The notes: a model not told the origin generated them from the sequence alone. A stretch of 64,000 bases of DNA from Omphalotus guepiniiformis (GCA_028554645.1 JAQOOI010000035.1:25155-89154), one strand, 5' to 3'; positions 22,841 through 34,320 are shown, numbered from the stretch's first letter. Program-made: numbers and translations.

Positions 22841-24324
22841 TTACGTCCTACTCAGACCTCCGCGCTCTTCTCGTCGCCTCTCAATTTCTTTTCGCCTCTC
22901 TGCGAACATCTCCCGCTCCTCCGCAGTATAGCGAGGATTCGTCTCTTCTTCTGTTCTAATCCTCTCTACCGGGACCTCCCGGACGCCCGTGCAGATCTCG
23001 TCCACTTGTTCAAAAAATTCTGTTAACTGGGCAGCCTCCCCACCCAGTACTCCCTGGACCATCCTACTGTTCATAACACTAGGAAGGGTCAGTTCTCGGA
23101 CCCCCGGACGGGCATCCGATCGCTCTGCTTGGTCGCGCTCCCAAGCGAAGTGTAGTTCCCAGCCCATCTCGGCGAGCCGGATTGAGGCGTTGATTATCGC
23201 CTGGTTCATGATGTACGACCCCTGCATAGGAGTCGTGGCACCCATTGCCATTCTCAAGCAAGGGCCCAATCGCGGGTTCGCTCTGCCAAGAAAACACCCC
23301 AACTAGAGACCTCTTCTCTAGTTGAGTAGACGGCGGCGTCCACATCGTCAATCCGCCGGTTGACCAGGTCCAACTCAGAGAGCTCCGCGGAGTCCCGCGG
23401 TTCTCCGGCTCGTCCCTCGACCTTCTTCTCTAACCTAGCTAACCTGGACAGTATTTCTTCATTTTGCTGCATAAGCAGCTCGAAGGAAGCCGGAGAAAAG
23501 GAAGTGGTGGTGGTGCTCGGAGCACCGACTCGCTCCGAAAACGAGCATTTTGATTTTTGTTTCCTGCATTCGTCGCAGGAGGTGGATTTGGTGTTCCGAG
23601 GGCGCCCGGAACAGTGGTATCGTCGTGCCCGGCACTGCAGGCAGGCGGGTCGGGAGCTAGGAGCTCTGGTTTCTTCTTCTTCGTCTTCTTCATCTGAAAT
23701 GACAATAGACTAATGTTTTGTTATAACTCAATTCCAATACTGGTATTCATTTACTTACCGCCGAAATCACGTTTTTTCTCTTTTTCTTAGGAGACCCACC
23801 GGCCTCCGGTTCCTCTTGTGCCTGCCTCTTCCCATCCCTCTTCTCTTTCCTCCTCCTCGCTTCCTCAGCCTTCTCAATAGCCCTCCTGGCTTTCTTCTCC
23901 TCCTCCGCCTCACTTTCCTCCTCGGCCCTCCGGTTCTCCTCATCCAAAATTCTTTGCGCCTCCTCAACCTCTCTCCTCCTCCGCTCTCGCTCCTCCGCCC
24001 TCCACTTTTCTTGCGCCTCCTGACACCACTCCTGAATCCTCTGGACTTCCTCCGTCCACTCATTCTTTGCCTTATCGTACTCAGCCCACTCCCTATCTTC
24101 TTCTTGTTCAACTAAAAGAACATTGAGTATTGGACATCCGCGGACAGTAAAAACTCACCCATGGCAATCGCCAATTTGATTCTGTCATATTCCTCTGCAT
24201 TCTCCGGTGTTTTCCTGCGAGGCAACGCTGGCTTGACTCGGGGTTCAGGTTCCGGACGTCCGAATGGCGCCGGAAGGGGGTATTCAGTTCCGAACGTGGG
24301 GGTGTTGGCTCGAGTTGCTGGCAT
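22841..24324 (-). pseudogene. Antisense Zn(II)2Cys6 accessory gene of element A, frameshifted
   Basis: Same gene as the intact copy in element B. Exons read from 24324: 24159-24324 (166 nt), 23759-24111 (353), 22841-23709 (869; 870 in B). A 1-nt deletion near 23251-23262 turns the frame after RTRDWALA into TGA. Upstream it keeps the Glu/Arg-rich helix, SPKKKRK nuclear signal, acidic SIVISDEEDEEEE, the six-Cys cluster CLQC...CDEC...C and the coiled coil. It faces the pol 3' end tail to tail. Confidence 0.85.
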
Positions 24325-24541
24325 CTTTGTGTTGAGTTTACGGGGTTGAAGAGCGCGGGGTTGGGGGGAACTTAGAGGTTTGCAAGCTAGGCTTTTATAT
24401 CAATCCATTGTTTGGCAGGATTTGGTCGATGTTGAAAATTTGGACACATCTCACTCCGAGGGGCAGGGTCGGACTTGGGACTTGGGACTTGGGACTTGGA
24501 ACTTAGGGTTCTTGAGGGCAAGAACCCTAAGAGGGAGATAC
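24325..24541. promoter_or_regulatory. Upstream region of the antisense gene with ggacttg repeats
   Basis: 217 bp between the antisense start codon and the 3' LTR. It contains a tandem heptamer repeat ggacttg (about 24472-24500), also present in element B (about 39087-39130, reverse complement). The purine tract aagagggagata at 24529-24540 abuts the LTR and should serve as the plus-strand primer. Confidence 0.5.
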
Positions 24542-25083
24542 TGTTACGGCTATGCGCCGGAACTCCGGGTCAGACCTCCGGTTTCTAGAACTTCCTTGAT
24601 TTCTTCTTCCTAACATCTATTCAATCTTTCCATATGGTTCGCTTTACAAATTCACGCTTTCCTATTCGTTCTTATTATTCTTTTCTACTCCGGACATCCG
24701 AACATCTCCGACGTTCCATGGCCTTTCTTGTTCTTTAGTTTCATTCTTTCTCACACTATTGTTTTATTACTCCGAGTATCTCCGGTAGAATACTCATATA
24801 AATACTTCACGCTTATACTGTATATACTTTAGTTTTAAATCAATTTAGTCTCCGGACTACTATCTTGAATTTCTCGTCTGAACTCTTATCTCTCCTCGGA
24901 CTTCCAATCCGGGTGCAGCACGGGGGGCAGTATCGAAATAATACTGCCTACCGGGTGAAGTCTTGTTGCCGGAGCAATTCAGAGCTCCTGGTTTATCTTG
25001 TCTTGTTCCTTTCGCACTTCTTCTCTTGGACCTTCTCAGAGGTCCTCGCTCTCTTACCGTCTCTAGTCCGCACGGACTTAACA
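24542..25083 (+). repeat. 3' LTR of element A
   Basis: 542 bp, TGTTACGG...CTTAACA, followed by target duplication GATGG at 25084. The three CCGG blocks at its start are intact (gccgg, tccggg, tccgg within the first 40 bp). Confidence 0.95.
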
Positions 25084-27400
25084 GATGGACAAGATGCCTA
25101 TGAACAGATTTGGATTGAGCTGGAGCACGTCGCTCGCACGACCGTAACAACTCCAGACACTACACCTGGGCCAATCTTTCCAGCCTGAGAAAGTGCTTGA
25201 GAAAGAATAAAAAAAGGAAAAAGAATTTTATAATAAAACTGATATTTAGATGGGAAAATTGATAGTATTTTGTGTCCAAATACTATGTGTTTTTTGTGTG
25301 GGAAAGTATAAGTATTTCTCAGAAAATTTTACAAATTTTTCAAAAAAAAAAAAAAAAAATTTTATTTTGAATTTTTAAAAAATTTCAGCCGGGAAACAAA
25401 ATGCCCAACTTATCCTGACACTGCTGGGGCCCATAAATCTTTGGTGGCAAAAATGGGTGTGGCAAAAAGGAAGACAAATTTTTCAGCTTAATTTTGATAG
25501 CACAAATATTTCATTTTTGGTACAAAAGATGTGGGAAAGATGCAGCATCTTTGCCATATCTTTCCAGATAATATGTTTACATATATACACCATGAGAAGT
25601 GACAATTTTGCAGGCAAAAATTTGAGGATAAGTATGTGAGCTATTGCAAAAATTAAGGGAATCATTTTTGCCTCTGAAGATGAGAATAAGTAATTGAACT
25701 ATTTCAGGGATAAAGAAAATCATTTTTGCAAGAAAGAAAGTGGATTTTTGCTACAATAAAGCAACATTTTTGCTCTTTAAGATTACTAACAGCAAAAATG
25801 GTTTTAATTCTCTGTATTTGTATCTTGAAGAGCAAGAATGTTGCTGTTTATTGTAGCAAATATCCACATCCTTTCTTGCAAAAATGATTTCTTTAATTTC
25901 TGTAATAAGTTATCTTTATCCTCAATCTTTGTGCCCAAAAATAATTCCTTTTATTCCTGAAATAGTTTATATACTTACCCTCATCTTTGCAGGCAAAAAT
26001 GATTTCCCTAGTCCTTGCAATAGCTTACATACCTATTTGAAAAGACTTGGCAAAGATGCTGCATCTTTGCTGCATCTTTTGCCTCAAAAATGTAATATTT
26101 GTGTTCTCAAAAATAAGCTAATAAATTTGTCTTCCTTTTTGCCATCCCCATTTTTGCCACCAAAGATTTATGGGCCCCAGCAGTGTCAGGATAAGTTGGG
26201 CATTTTGTTTCCCGGCTGAAATTTTTTAAAAATTCAAAATAAAATTTTTTTTTTTTTTTTTGAAAAATTTTTAAAATTTTCTGAGAAATACTTATACTTT
26301 CCCACACAAAAAACACATGGTATTTGGACACAAAATACTATCAATCTTCCCATCTAAATATCAGTTTTATTCCAAATAAAATTCTTTTTCCTTTTTTTAC
26401 TCTTTCTCAAGCACTTTCTCAGGCTGGAAAGATTGGCCCAGGTGTAGTGCTAGATGGGAATATGGTAAGCCTTGTTCTCCAGCAAGGTGACTGCAATGCA
26501 CCAGCAACCTATCAGGCACTAATGAACTATCTGTTCTCAGAATTTATCGGATGATGAATGAATGTCTATCTTAATGATATAATTATCTATTCTGATTGAT
26601 TAGATGAGCATGAAAAACATGTTAAGAGTATTCTTCATATCCTTAAACGTGAAAAACTGTACCTGAGTGAAAAGAAATTAAACTTTCTCCCCAAAGAAAT
26701 GAAAGTTCTTGGACGAATCATCAATGAACACAGCATTCAAATGGACCCGCACAAGGTTGACTCAATTCTGAAATGGCCAACGCCCACCAATTGAGACTTG
26801 CTCCGAGGGTTTCTTGGGTCTGTTGGCTACCTTGCCGATAATATTGCAATGGTCTGAGTACCCATGGGACACCTAAGCTCCATCACCGGTGACACTGTAC
26901 CCTTTCGGTGGACTCACACAGAGCAACGAGCATTCCAGGAAGTGAAACGACTCGCTGCTGCATCACAGAATCATCACCAAAAGCCTCTCAACTACCCAAA
27001 AGAGGCACCATCAGTATGGATGGTGACAGATGGATATGCTACAGGCATTGGAGGAGTTGTTCTACAAGGAACAGATTGGAAAATTGGCACCGTTGCAGCC
27101 TTCTATTCAGCCAAACTCAACTCTGCTCAACAGAACTATCCTGTGCACAAAATTGAGATGCTTGCTGGCATTGAAACTATGTTACACCATCGTGATATCC
27201 TACAAGGATTGAAATTCAAATGGGTTACAGACCATAAAGGATTAATTCACCTCTTAAACCAAAAGGACTCGTTCGGTAGACAGGCCTGCTGGCTTGAAAA
27301 GATTTCTGAGTTTGACTTTGAAATCATATATGTTGCGGGAAGTGAAAACGTACTTGCCGATGCTCTATTGCACATCTATTCCAACAATCAGCCGGAATAG
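25084..27400 (+). pseudogene. Element D pol, continued: RT and RNase H, degenerate
   Basis: Continues the RT cut at 14766: QDAYEQIWIELEHVARTTV up to 25157, then after the foldback insertion LVLQQGDCNAPATYQALMNY (26466 on). The catalytic motif reads YLNDIIIYSD, the first catalytic Asp replaced by Asn. Several in-frame stops (two TGAs around 26552, others in IYSD*LDEH and PTN*DLLRG). RNase H domain 26864-27400 (WMVTDGYATGIGGVVLQG, WVTDHKGLIHLL, SENVLADALL). The changes are again transitions. Confidence 0.85.
25158..26449. mobile_element. Foldback DNA element with arms of about 600 bp
   Basis: 1292-bp near-palindrome. The left end CACTACACCTGGGCCAATCT is repeated in reverse at the right end, and the two arms stay alignable, with divergence growing inwards, almost to the centre near 25800 (for example tttgctacaataaa on one side and its complement on the other). 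No transposase. The CACTA start recalls the CACTA superfamily, but a 3-bp duplication is not visible; flanks CCAGA (25153-25157) and CTAGA (26450-26454) could be a 5-bp duplication with one change. It sits inside the D reverse transcriptase. Confidence 0.85.
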
Positions 27401-28330
27401 TTCGTTCATGAAGCGAATACACCTACCATAATGTGATAGACAATGATGTCTTGCTCGCACATAACATTACCATGCCACTTCTCGTTGACATTGAAGCAGC
27501 TTGTTTGATACCTCAACTCAATATGGTAGTTACAAGAAATGCTGGAAAACAAAAGGAAGTCAGTTGAGAATTTGCCCGCTGCATGCGTGATCTTTTCATA
27601 CTTCATGGCCCAAGAGAACAAAAGGAGGGCGAGGATACCCAAACAACTCCAAAACCTTCTACCAAGAATGAAATTGAGGCATTGGATACTACTCCAAATG
27701 TGGAAACACCCACCAAAATAGTCAACAACTCAGAAACTCTTCCTGAAGACCCTGCACCACCTGCTGAGATATTAGCAGGATGAACTGAAACACCCCTCTT
27801 GGAAGTTGCATCTGGAGGGCGGGTCATGCTCAAGCTCGAGAAAGCTATTAGTAATCGTTACAGTGAAGACATATTCTTCGTGAAAACCCTGGAACGACCA
27901 CGGGAATTTAAGAATTTTGAGGGCCAAAATGGCACCAGATGTGGTAGGTTCTTTTTAAAAAAGAAGGAAGTCACTCACAAGCTGTATTGCAAAGAATCAG
28001 GACAAGGCAGGGTTAGAAGTAGGGTTTATAAATCTGCCATACTCTGGCATGTAGCTGAGTTTGAAATCAGTATAGAGGTCTGCTTGACTGCTTTGGGGGA
28101 CCTTTTTTCTCATGGACTATAGCTCTACATTAGGATACTTTGTCCACAGTCCATAGATTTACAGTCCACAGTACACCAGTCCACTTTGGGTATATATTTT
28201 TTCCATGGTCAGTAGACCTGCTTTAGGTTACCTTTTCCCACACTCACTATGTACAGTCTTGTACACCTTGTACACATATACTGGTGGTTTGAATGTGCGC
28301 AATACACCATGGAACTTAGGACTACAGCGT
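27401..28330 (+). pseudogene. Remnant of the element D region after RNase H
   Basis: Beyond TAG 27398 short coding-like pieces remain (a Thr/Pro-rich part ETPTKIVNNSETLPEDPAPP near 27710, then LEKAISNRYSEDIFFVKTLE and REFKNFE near 27840-27920, which resembles the start of a gypsy integrase region). After about 27930 the frame is lost and the sequence becomes non-coding, with tccacagtcca-type repeats at 28135-28190. Element C is inserted at 28331 after the target site GCGT. Confidence 0.55.
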
Positions 28331-29810
28331 TAATAGCAGCGAAATGAGCACTCTAAGACGTAGGAACTCGTCTAAACTCAAAGGTTGCCTTGTAAAAGCG
28401 AGTGTAGTCTGGCGTTGGCAAAGATTCCACACGCAGAAAACTGACTAAAGTCGAGCTAGACTGTTGGAAAGACTAACTGAACTGAAAGATCACCGTCTAG
28501 ACCCTTCGACGAGTACCAGAAACAGCAAAAACAGACAGACACAGACAGACAGACACAGACAGACAGACAGACAGACAGTTCAAACACAACAGATGTTCAG
28601 ATATTTAGCACTCTATTAAAGCACTGCAATTCCTAATAGTCTGCCTCTACCAGCTCGAAGAACCGGGGCCTGACGTTCACAATCAAGAGGCCTTCTGCGA
28701 TTTAACGCTCTAGAAGATACGTAAAGTTCTCCAATTTGGCGGGCAGTCGTAACCTGGGGTGCTCGACCCTATACATGACAGTATATGTACTCTACTGCTT
28801 GTAAGTATTTCATAAATAGATAGAAAACTGAGTGGAGTAATTAAAAGGAACAGAGGGATAACATCGAGTATAAAATGGATATAAACAGAAACAATGTGAC
28901 TGAGTTGGGTAAGTAGGCACGTCTAGAGGGTAATTATGTGCAGTTCCTGGGTATATATGTGTAAGTATTATGTTTTAGTGATGTTTTTGGTACATCTAGA
29001 CCCTTCTTATCATGCGCTCGAGCCATTCTAAACAAACTACTCCTATGCATTTTGTTATTATTCATCTTCGTAACTGTTTTACAGTGTACTTATAGGGGCG
29101 CCGAGGGCAGTTTCTAGTCATTTATCCCGTCGGGCTTCCGTATTCTTCTCCTATTTCGACATCTAGACCCCATAGCACCTCGTAGATATACCAATATCCA
29201 GCGCTCGAAGGCCAATTCTCTCATTACTTTACTAATAAGTTATTATACAGTCATCGAGACCGATCATTTTCATAGCTTTGACCATCTAGTATCTCGGAAC
29301 GGAATCGTCGATCATATATTTCCGATCATAAAGTGTTATCTCCAGTATATCATCAATCTGCAGGTTCTAGAAGGTCGGCTTAGTTCGAACAAACCATTTT
29401 GATGGCTCGGCGATACCTCTAGCTTTGTCCTTTCGACGTTATTTAGGCTCATGAGGCTATTACGCCCGTGTGTGTGTGTAGTTTCTTCCTTCCTAAGTCC
29501 CGTGGATTACACAGATACTAGAATAGCGACTTCCAGACGAAGGGCTCTTTGCCAGGCAGGGTGGATCTGATCATACTGTACAGTCTCGCAGCAGGTAGTT
29601 ACTTCGCCGAAGGTCTAGAGGCATATCAGCCATAAGGTCTTGATGCATACTCGTACATCGTAGTCCTTTCACTTCAAGCCTTTAACTATTTGTGTTCTAT
29701 GCTTTAGCTAGCACTATGGGACATAGTCTAGCCCTTTATTCCCATCATATTCACAGTAGAAATCGTTTAATTTCAGGTATTTCAGGTGTGTATGCGTTTT
29801 CAGCGCAACA
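28331..29810 (-). repeat. 3' LTR of element C
   Basis: 1480 bp. In element orientation it starts TGTTGCGCTGAAAACGC and ends TCGCTGCTATTA, so termini are TG...TA rather than TG...CA. Contains a CAGA/CACAGA microsatellite (about 28530-28578). Two more copies at 45310-46790 and 51920-53399. Confidence 0.93.
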
Positions 29811-29826
29811 TCTCCCCCAAACCAAA
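29811..29826 (-). promoter_or_regulatory. Polypurine tract of element C
   Basis: In element orientation TTTGGTTTGGGGGAGA directly before the 3' LTR; the expected plus-strand primer. A second copy of the same string lies at 32742-32757. Confidence 0.75.
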
Positions 29827-30315
29827 TCTAGACCGTCCCCGGTCTGGTGATCGGTCAGTCATACAGCCAAAGATACATTCTAAAGCTTCGTAGACAGCCT
29901 GTTGATTATATAATACTTATTCACACACATCTCAGAGTTCGCCGAAGCAGTGGTACACTGTTCATTGCTTTTGCCGGTCTATGCCGATCATCAGATTTCA
30001 AACTCCGACCAAAATACTCTCGGCCAGCTGTTTGCCTTCGGCAATTGCCGTATGTTCTTTTCAGGCAAGTGACTTTCCGTCTCTTTTCCTCTTTCACGTT
30101 TCTTATTCAGTTTCTTGCTTCTCTATTCTTTCTTTTCACGCATCTCTCAGCCTTTCACTGGTCCGTGCGCCGTGGGAATCCGGTCAGGTGAGTCGTTCCA
30201 TAAGTAAACGGACTTCAACTTTTCACGCTCATTCTTCCTTTCTCTCTATTTTTCACTCAGAGTGGCTCTAGCCCTCTGTCTTTCTCTATACATACTTGTT
30301 CTTTCGTTACTTCTA
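29827..30315 (+). promoter_or_regulatory. Upstream region of antisense gene C1
   Basis: 489 bp of pyrimidine-rich sequence (runs of ttctttcttttc around 30065-30260) ahead of the C1 start codon. A 114-codon frame at 29847-30191 is Phe/Leu/Ser-rich and looks like a shadow of pyrimidine tracts. Most likely the promoter and 5' leader of C1. Confidence 0.4.
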
Positions 30316-32228
30316 ATGGCGCGAACTACCGGCAAATCTTCGAAAGGGAAGGGCAAGGCAGCCTCTTCCTCTCAAATTTCGGCTGTGGCAAAGAAAACTC
30401 GAGCCGGTTGAAAGACAGCGCAGATCAACCCTCACGAACAAGCCAATGAAGTCATCGCGTGTATTGTCGACGTCTATCGTCGTTACTTTGATAAACCACG
30501 AAAGAATCCCCCCAAGGTTTCAGAAATGACCAAGGCCGTGGAAAGTGCAACTCCCTTCATGGTATGTTGTATTTCTTATAGTTTTAATCTTTTCATTCTT
30601 ACATTTTCTTTTCTAGGATACTCTCTTTGAGCACGTCGACTTTGACATCGAGGATTTCTGTCTGCATGTGCGCCCGGTGTGGCTAGCCCTAGTACGACTC
30701 TGCAACCCCCTTGAATCTCGACTCCCATCCCTTTACAAAACTGGTTGGTACATCTCGAAGGACGACCGTCAGGAGAAACATAGTCTCAAGCCTGTGAGCC
30801 CTTATTCCATTGTAATCTTTATAATCTTACTCAATATAATTTCCTAGTTCCATGACTTCGATACCATCCTCGGCGACGATTGTGGCGACGACGATACCGT
30901 TCTTAGCAACTCAGAGGACGAGGTCCTCGAGTCTGACGACGAGTCCGTCCAAGTCAAGCCCGAGGTTCATTTTCTTCTTCCTATTCCCTTCAAATTTCTT
31001 TCTTATATCCTTTCTTATTCTAGCCTGTTCTGACTTCGAAAAAGCGAGCGCTCGAGCTGCTAGAAGACGACGACGACATGGATCTCTTTTCCTTTAAGAA
31101 GCCTCGAGCGTCCACTCCTTCCAAAACACTCAAGACTGGTCCACCCGTTCGCGCAGTGAAGCCCAAACCGAAGCCCAAGCCTAAAGCAAAGGCCCCGACT
31201 CCCAAAGAGCCATCTCCTGTTGCTAGCGAAAGGTCGCCGACCCCTGCTCCTGCTTCATCAGCGAGGGCTGGTCCTTCTCATCAGGTCTCCGAGGCCGGCC
31301 TCTTCACACATCCTGCTAGCGACACGGTTTTCAACCTCGCCGACTTGCTTCATGCAACTCGAACCATCGACGCAGTAAGTCTCTTCCTTATTTATTTTAT
31401 CACTCTTTTATTTATCTTTTATAGCTTACTGGCAGCTTGCCATGTACGCGATGTACCGCAGCTCACGCAGCAGAGAAGTGTGTCCCTCCCGGAATACAGA
31501 GCACCTCCTACAAATGCGCTGTATGCTTCAAGAGCAGGCAACCTTGTTCATGGACCCTGACGCCGACTCGCGCCCTCGAGATGCGAAATACGATCTACGG
31601 GTTGGCTCGCCAAGGATCTCATAGTAAGTTATTCATTTATTTCTTTTTATTTAACATCTTTCTCATTTCCTCAGACCTCGGTGCAGAAGTTATTGGTCTC
31701 GTCGAGAAGATCTCTGTCTACGACCAACTTCGACGCAGCGTCTTGGACCTCGCCGACAACGCCAACAAGCTTCGCGAGTCCATCGAGCGGGACCAGGAGC
31801 ACCTTCGTGGTTCAGTCACCAATCCTACCCTTCTTTTCAACATTCTTCATTGTAACGACCCTTCATTCAAGGACGAAATCGAAGATTTGAAGATGATAGG
31901 TGTGGGCTTGGGCTGGGACATGTCGGTTTTGGATCGAGACTCGAGCTTGGTGAAGATGGACTCTGGTTTTCAGATTCAACCAACTTCGTCGCGCCTCCCC
32001 ATCGACTTCTCTAAGTCCGACACTCGCAGCACCATCGAGCGCATGGTTACCTCGGCTCTCGCGCCTCTTCGCTCTTCGGCAAATGCTTCATCTTCCCGGG
32101 TACCTGCGTCGGCTGGCTCTTCCTTTCCATCCTCCCTCCCTACCATTACGACACTCAACACCGCCCGTTCCCCGGTGGAGGAGGAAAGCGTTGGTCGGAT
32201 CCTGGCAGAGGACAGTCCAGAGAGGTGA
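30316..32228 (+). pseudogene. Antisense accessory gene C1 with variant Cys6 cluster, one in-frame stop
   Basis: Lies between pol and the 3' LTR of C, on the strand opposite to gag-pol. Exons 30316-30561, 30617-30793, 30848-30964, 31024-31374, 31425-31623, 31675-32228; 1644 nt, 547 codons, all introns GT-AG. One TGA at codon 32 (30409-30411), a likely Trp codon change; everything after is open. N-terminal basic tail, a globular part (ANEVIACIVDVYRRYF, DFCLHVRPVWLALVRLC), acidic blocks, a Lys/Pro tract, then a cluster at 304-338: CTRC, C316, C328, CAVC, C338, spaced CX2CX8CX11CX2CX6C. This is close to the fungal Zn(II)2Cys6 pattern except for eight residues in the first loop. A helical, probably coiled, part and a Ser-rich tail follow. 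Function unknown; DNA binding is inferred. Confidence 0.75.
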
Positions 32229-32994
32229 CTCAGGGTCTTTGTCGAGGCGTAGCCTACAGTCTTCGGACTTTAAATAATATTTTCATTACATCGCAGCAAG
32301 GAGTCTCTTTATAGAGCTCCAAAATCATTATACCTAGCAAGGGTTCTCTTCAAAGAGGCCCAAATATTCTTGTTTTCATTTCTTGTACCTTGTACATAGA
32401 AATCTCGTGGCCTTAGTGCCAAAATAAAAGCTTTCATGTTCCTTTCTTATGTGTGAATTCTTTGTTAAGTTCAAATTTAATTTAATATCCTTAAGATTGC
32501 CTTTGTCGAAGCTGTAAGTATGGACTCAACTTAGAGAAATCCCAGCTCGAAGGTAATAAGTAGTAACTAGACCCCTTTATTTATAAGTCTCGTGCCCTTA
32601 CTTATCACTTCTGTGCCTCAGGCACTTATTTGTTCGTTTCAACCAATCTTAGATGTTGATTTATTGAAATCTAAAACACTTAAGTTTCGATTTTATGAAA
32701 TCTTTAGAAATTTTAAAATTCTATGTCCTAGACGGACTCCTCTCCCCCAAACCAAAAGAAGTTCAGCGTTCAGCGTTCCCGCTGCATATCTCGGCTAGCA
32801 CTTAGTTAAGTCCAGGGTGCCTTAATCAGTTGGGCATGTTACTTTGTCGAAGGGACCAGGAGTTCCGCTCTCAGACAGAAAAGTATAAAGGAGGGTCGCC
32901 GAAGGTGGGTCCAAGTTATCAGTATACTTTAAGACCTTCAACCTGCATTCTCGACCTTACTTTCGTCTTCTTCTTGTTCATATTTCATCGTCAC
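32229..32994 (+). promoter_or_regulatory. Spacer between C1 and C2 with poly(A) signal and second polypurine tract
   Basis: 766 bp without a gene. aataaa at 32424-32429, about 200 bp after the C1 stop. tctcccccaaaccaaa at 32742-32757 repeats the polypurine tract next to the 3' LTR (29811-29826) base for base on the same strand. The right part (atcagtatacttta near 32920) is a likely C2 promoter. Confidence 0.5.
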
Positions 32995-34320
32995 ATGGCT
33001 CGAGGATCCAACAAGACCTGGCCCGAGAGGGATCAATGGTTAAAGGAGACTCAAGAGGCTATTACTGCCGCTCAAGCCGTTCAAGCCTTCCCCAAAGCCA
33101 GTCCCAAGCTTCTAGGACCAGTCGTGACGGCTCTAGCCAATCATATGGTTTGTTTATTATATTCATCAGGCTTCGTCAAGCTCATATTTCTTCATAGTCA
33201 AAGCCTTTGAATGCCAAAGTGGTGGCCAAGGATGATATCGCCTTTGATACCTTCCAGAAAGGACTCAACACTGTGATAGGTATTACAGAGATTGATGGGG
33301 TCAATCGTCCCTACCATCTAAATGGGCTCGAGGAGTTCTTTGCCAAGCTCGAGGTTCTTCGACAGCCCACTCGTAAGCGCAAGGTAACTCCCTTCTTTCC
33401 TCATTAATCTTTACAAGTTTCATTCTATACTCTTCGCAGAATGTTAAATCCCCTCTTATCATCGAAGACGATGATGATGATGATGAGATTGAGTTCGTCG
33501 GAGGTCGGATTGCTTCTACTCCAGTAAGTATCCATATTTCTTAGGTCGAGACTCCGACTTGACCTAAGTTTAGGACTATAAAGCCGGACTCGCAGCCGCC
33601 TTGGGTCTTTCTGCATCTATGCATGCCCCTTCTCAAGAATTAAGCCTTCCTCCTGGCCTCAAGTTCAACAAGAAGGTCAGGGTAAGTGCAGTGTCTTCTT
33701 ATTCATCATATTCTAACTTCGCCGAACATTCAGGACGTCGCGAATCGTTCTTCTACTCTTTCATTGGCCCTCGGCGATGTACCTGGAATGGATGTACGTT
33801 CTCGTTCCTACCTCAAGGCCATGTATTACTTATCAGTTGCTCAGGATAACATTGCAGCTGCCAATGGCAAGCGCATTCGCCTCGAGCAACCCATTTCCGA
33901 TCTTCGTGAGGATATTGAGGGTAAGTAAGCCTGGTTTCTCCCTGCCTCGACCCTTACTGACCATATTGATCAGAGGATAAGACCCTTCGAGAGGCCGCCA
34001 TCGCTACAACTTTCCGCCATATCACGCTCACTCCATATCTCGAACTGCCCAAGCTTAGCGTCGAAGCTTTACGCTCAGTTCTCAATTTCCTTCGTACCGA
34101 ACAAGTCACTCTTCAGCATGCTGTACATTTCCATGCCAATCAGTACCAGTTCGTTGTTAAACAGATGGACAACATCCAACGAGAGCAATTTAGTCGTCTC
34201 TCAGTCGAGGACAAACAAACCGCTGATTCTTCATCTTCGGAGACCCCTCAAGATGCTACCATGGAGGAGGCTGGGTCTAGCTCGGCTGATACCACAGCTA
34301 CCAACTCTAGCAGCGCCTAA
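32995..34320 (+). CDS. Antisense accessory gene C2, 354 aa, intact
   Basis: Second accessory gene of C, opposite to gag-pol. Exons 32995-33147, 33198-33383, 33440-33523, 33574-33681, 33734-33920, 33974-34320; 1065 nt, five GT-AG introns of about 50-56 bp, no stops. MARGSNKTWPERDQW start, a compact N-terminal part (YHLNGLEEFFAKLEVL), a basic TRKRK followed by a hydrophobic-acidic stretch LIIEDDDDDDEIEFV resembling a SUMO-interacting motif, a helical second half with SYLKAMYYLSVAQDNIAAAN and LRSVLNFLRTEQVTLQHAV, and a Ser/Thr-rich tail. No Cys cluster. It ends 191 bp from the pol stop, tail to tail. I do not recognise the family. Full openness over six exons in a partly decayed element suggests recent function. 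Confidence 0.78.

Larger units (their letters stand above)
14767..25083 (+). mobile_element. Chromovirus (Ty3/gypsy) copy A, inserted in element D
   Basis: Complete LTR retrotransposon bounded by TG...CA LTRs (14767-15307 and 24542-25083) and a perfect 5-bp target duplication GATGG (14762-14766, 25084-25088). Removing it restores the D reverse transcriptase (SIIDG joined to QDAYEQI). Order: LTR, self-priming-type primer site, gag, protease-RT-RNase H-integrase-chromodomain, antisense accessory gene, purine tract aagagggagata, LTR. The copy is dead: two in-frame TGA codons in RNase H, a 1845-bp insertion at 19125, and a 1-nt deletion in the antisense gene. The LTRs differ at only a handful of positions by eye (for example cctccag/cctccgg, gtatcaaaa/gtatcgaaa), so insertion is fairly recent compared with host D. 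Confidence 0.95.

Noticed and set aside
25326..25388. A/T homopolymer runs as a terminator or origin
   Set aside because: They are mirrored in the opposite arm (26220-26280) and are part of the foldback element.
28530..28578. CAGA/CACAGA run as a possible CRISPR-like or functional array
   Set aside because: Simple microsatellite present in all three family-C LTRs with length variation; no spacers.
29847..30191. 114-codon plus-strand frame between the C 3' LTR and C1
   Set aside because: Phe/Leu/Ser composition follows pyrimidine tracts; likely the C1 promoter and leader.
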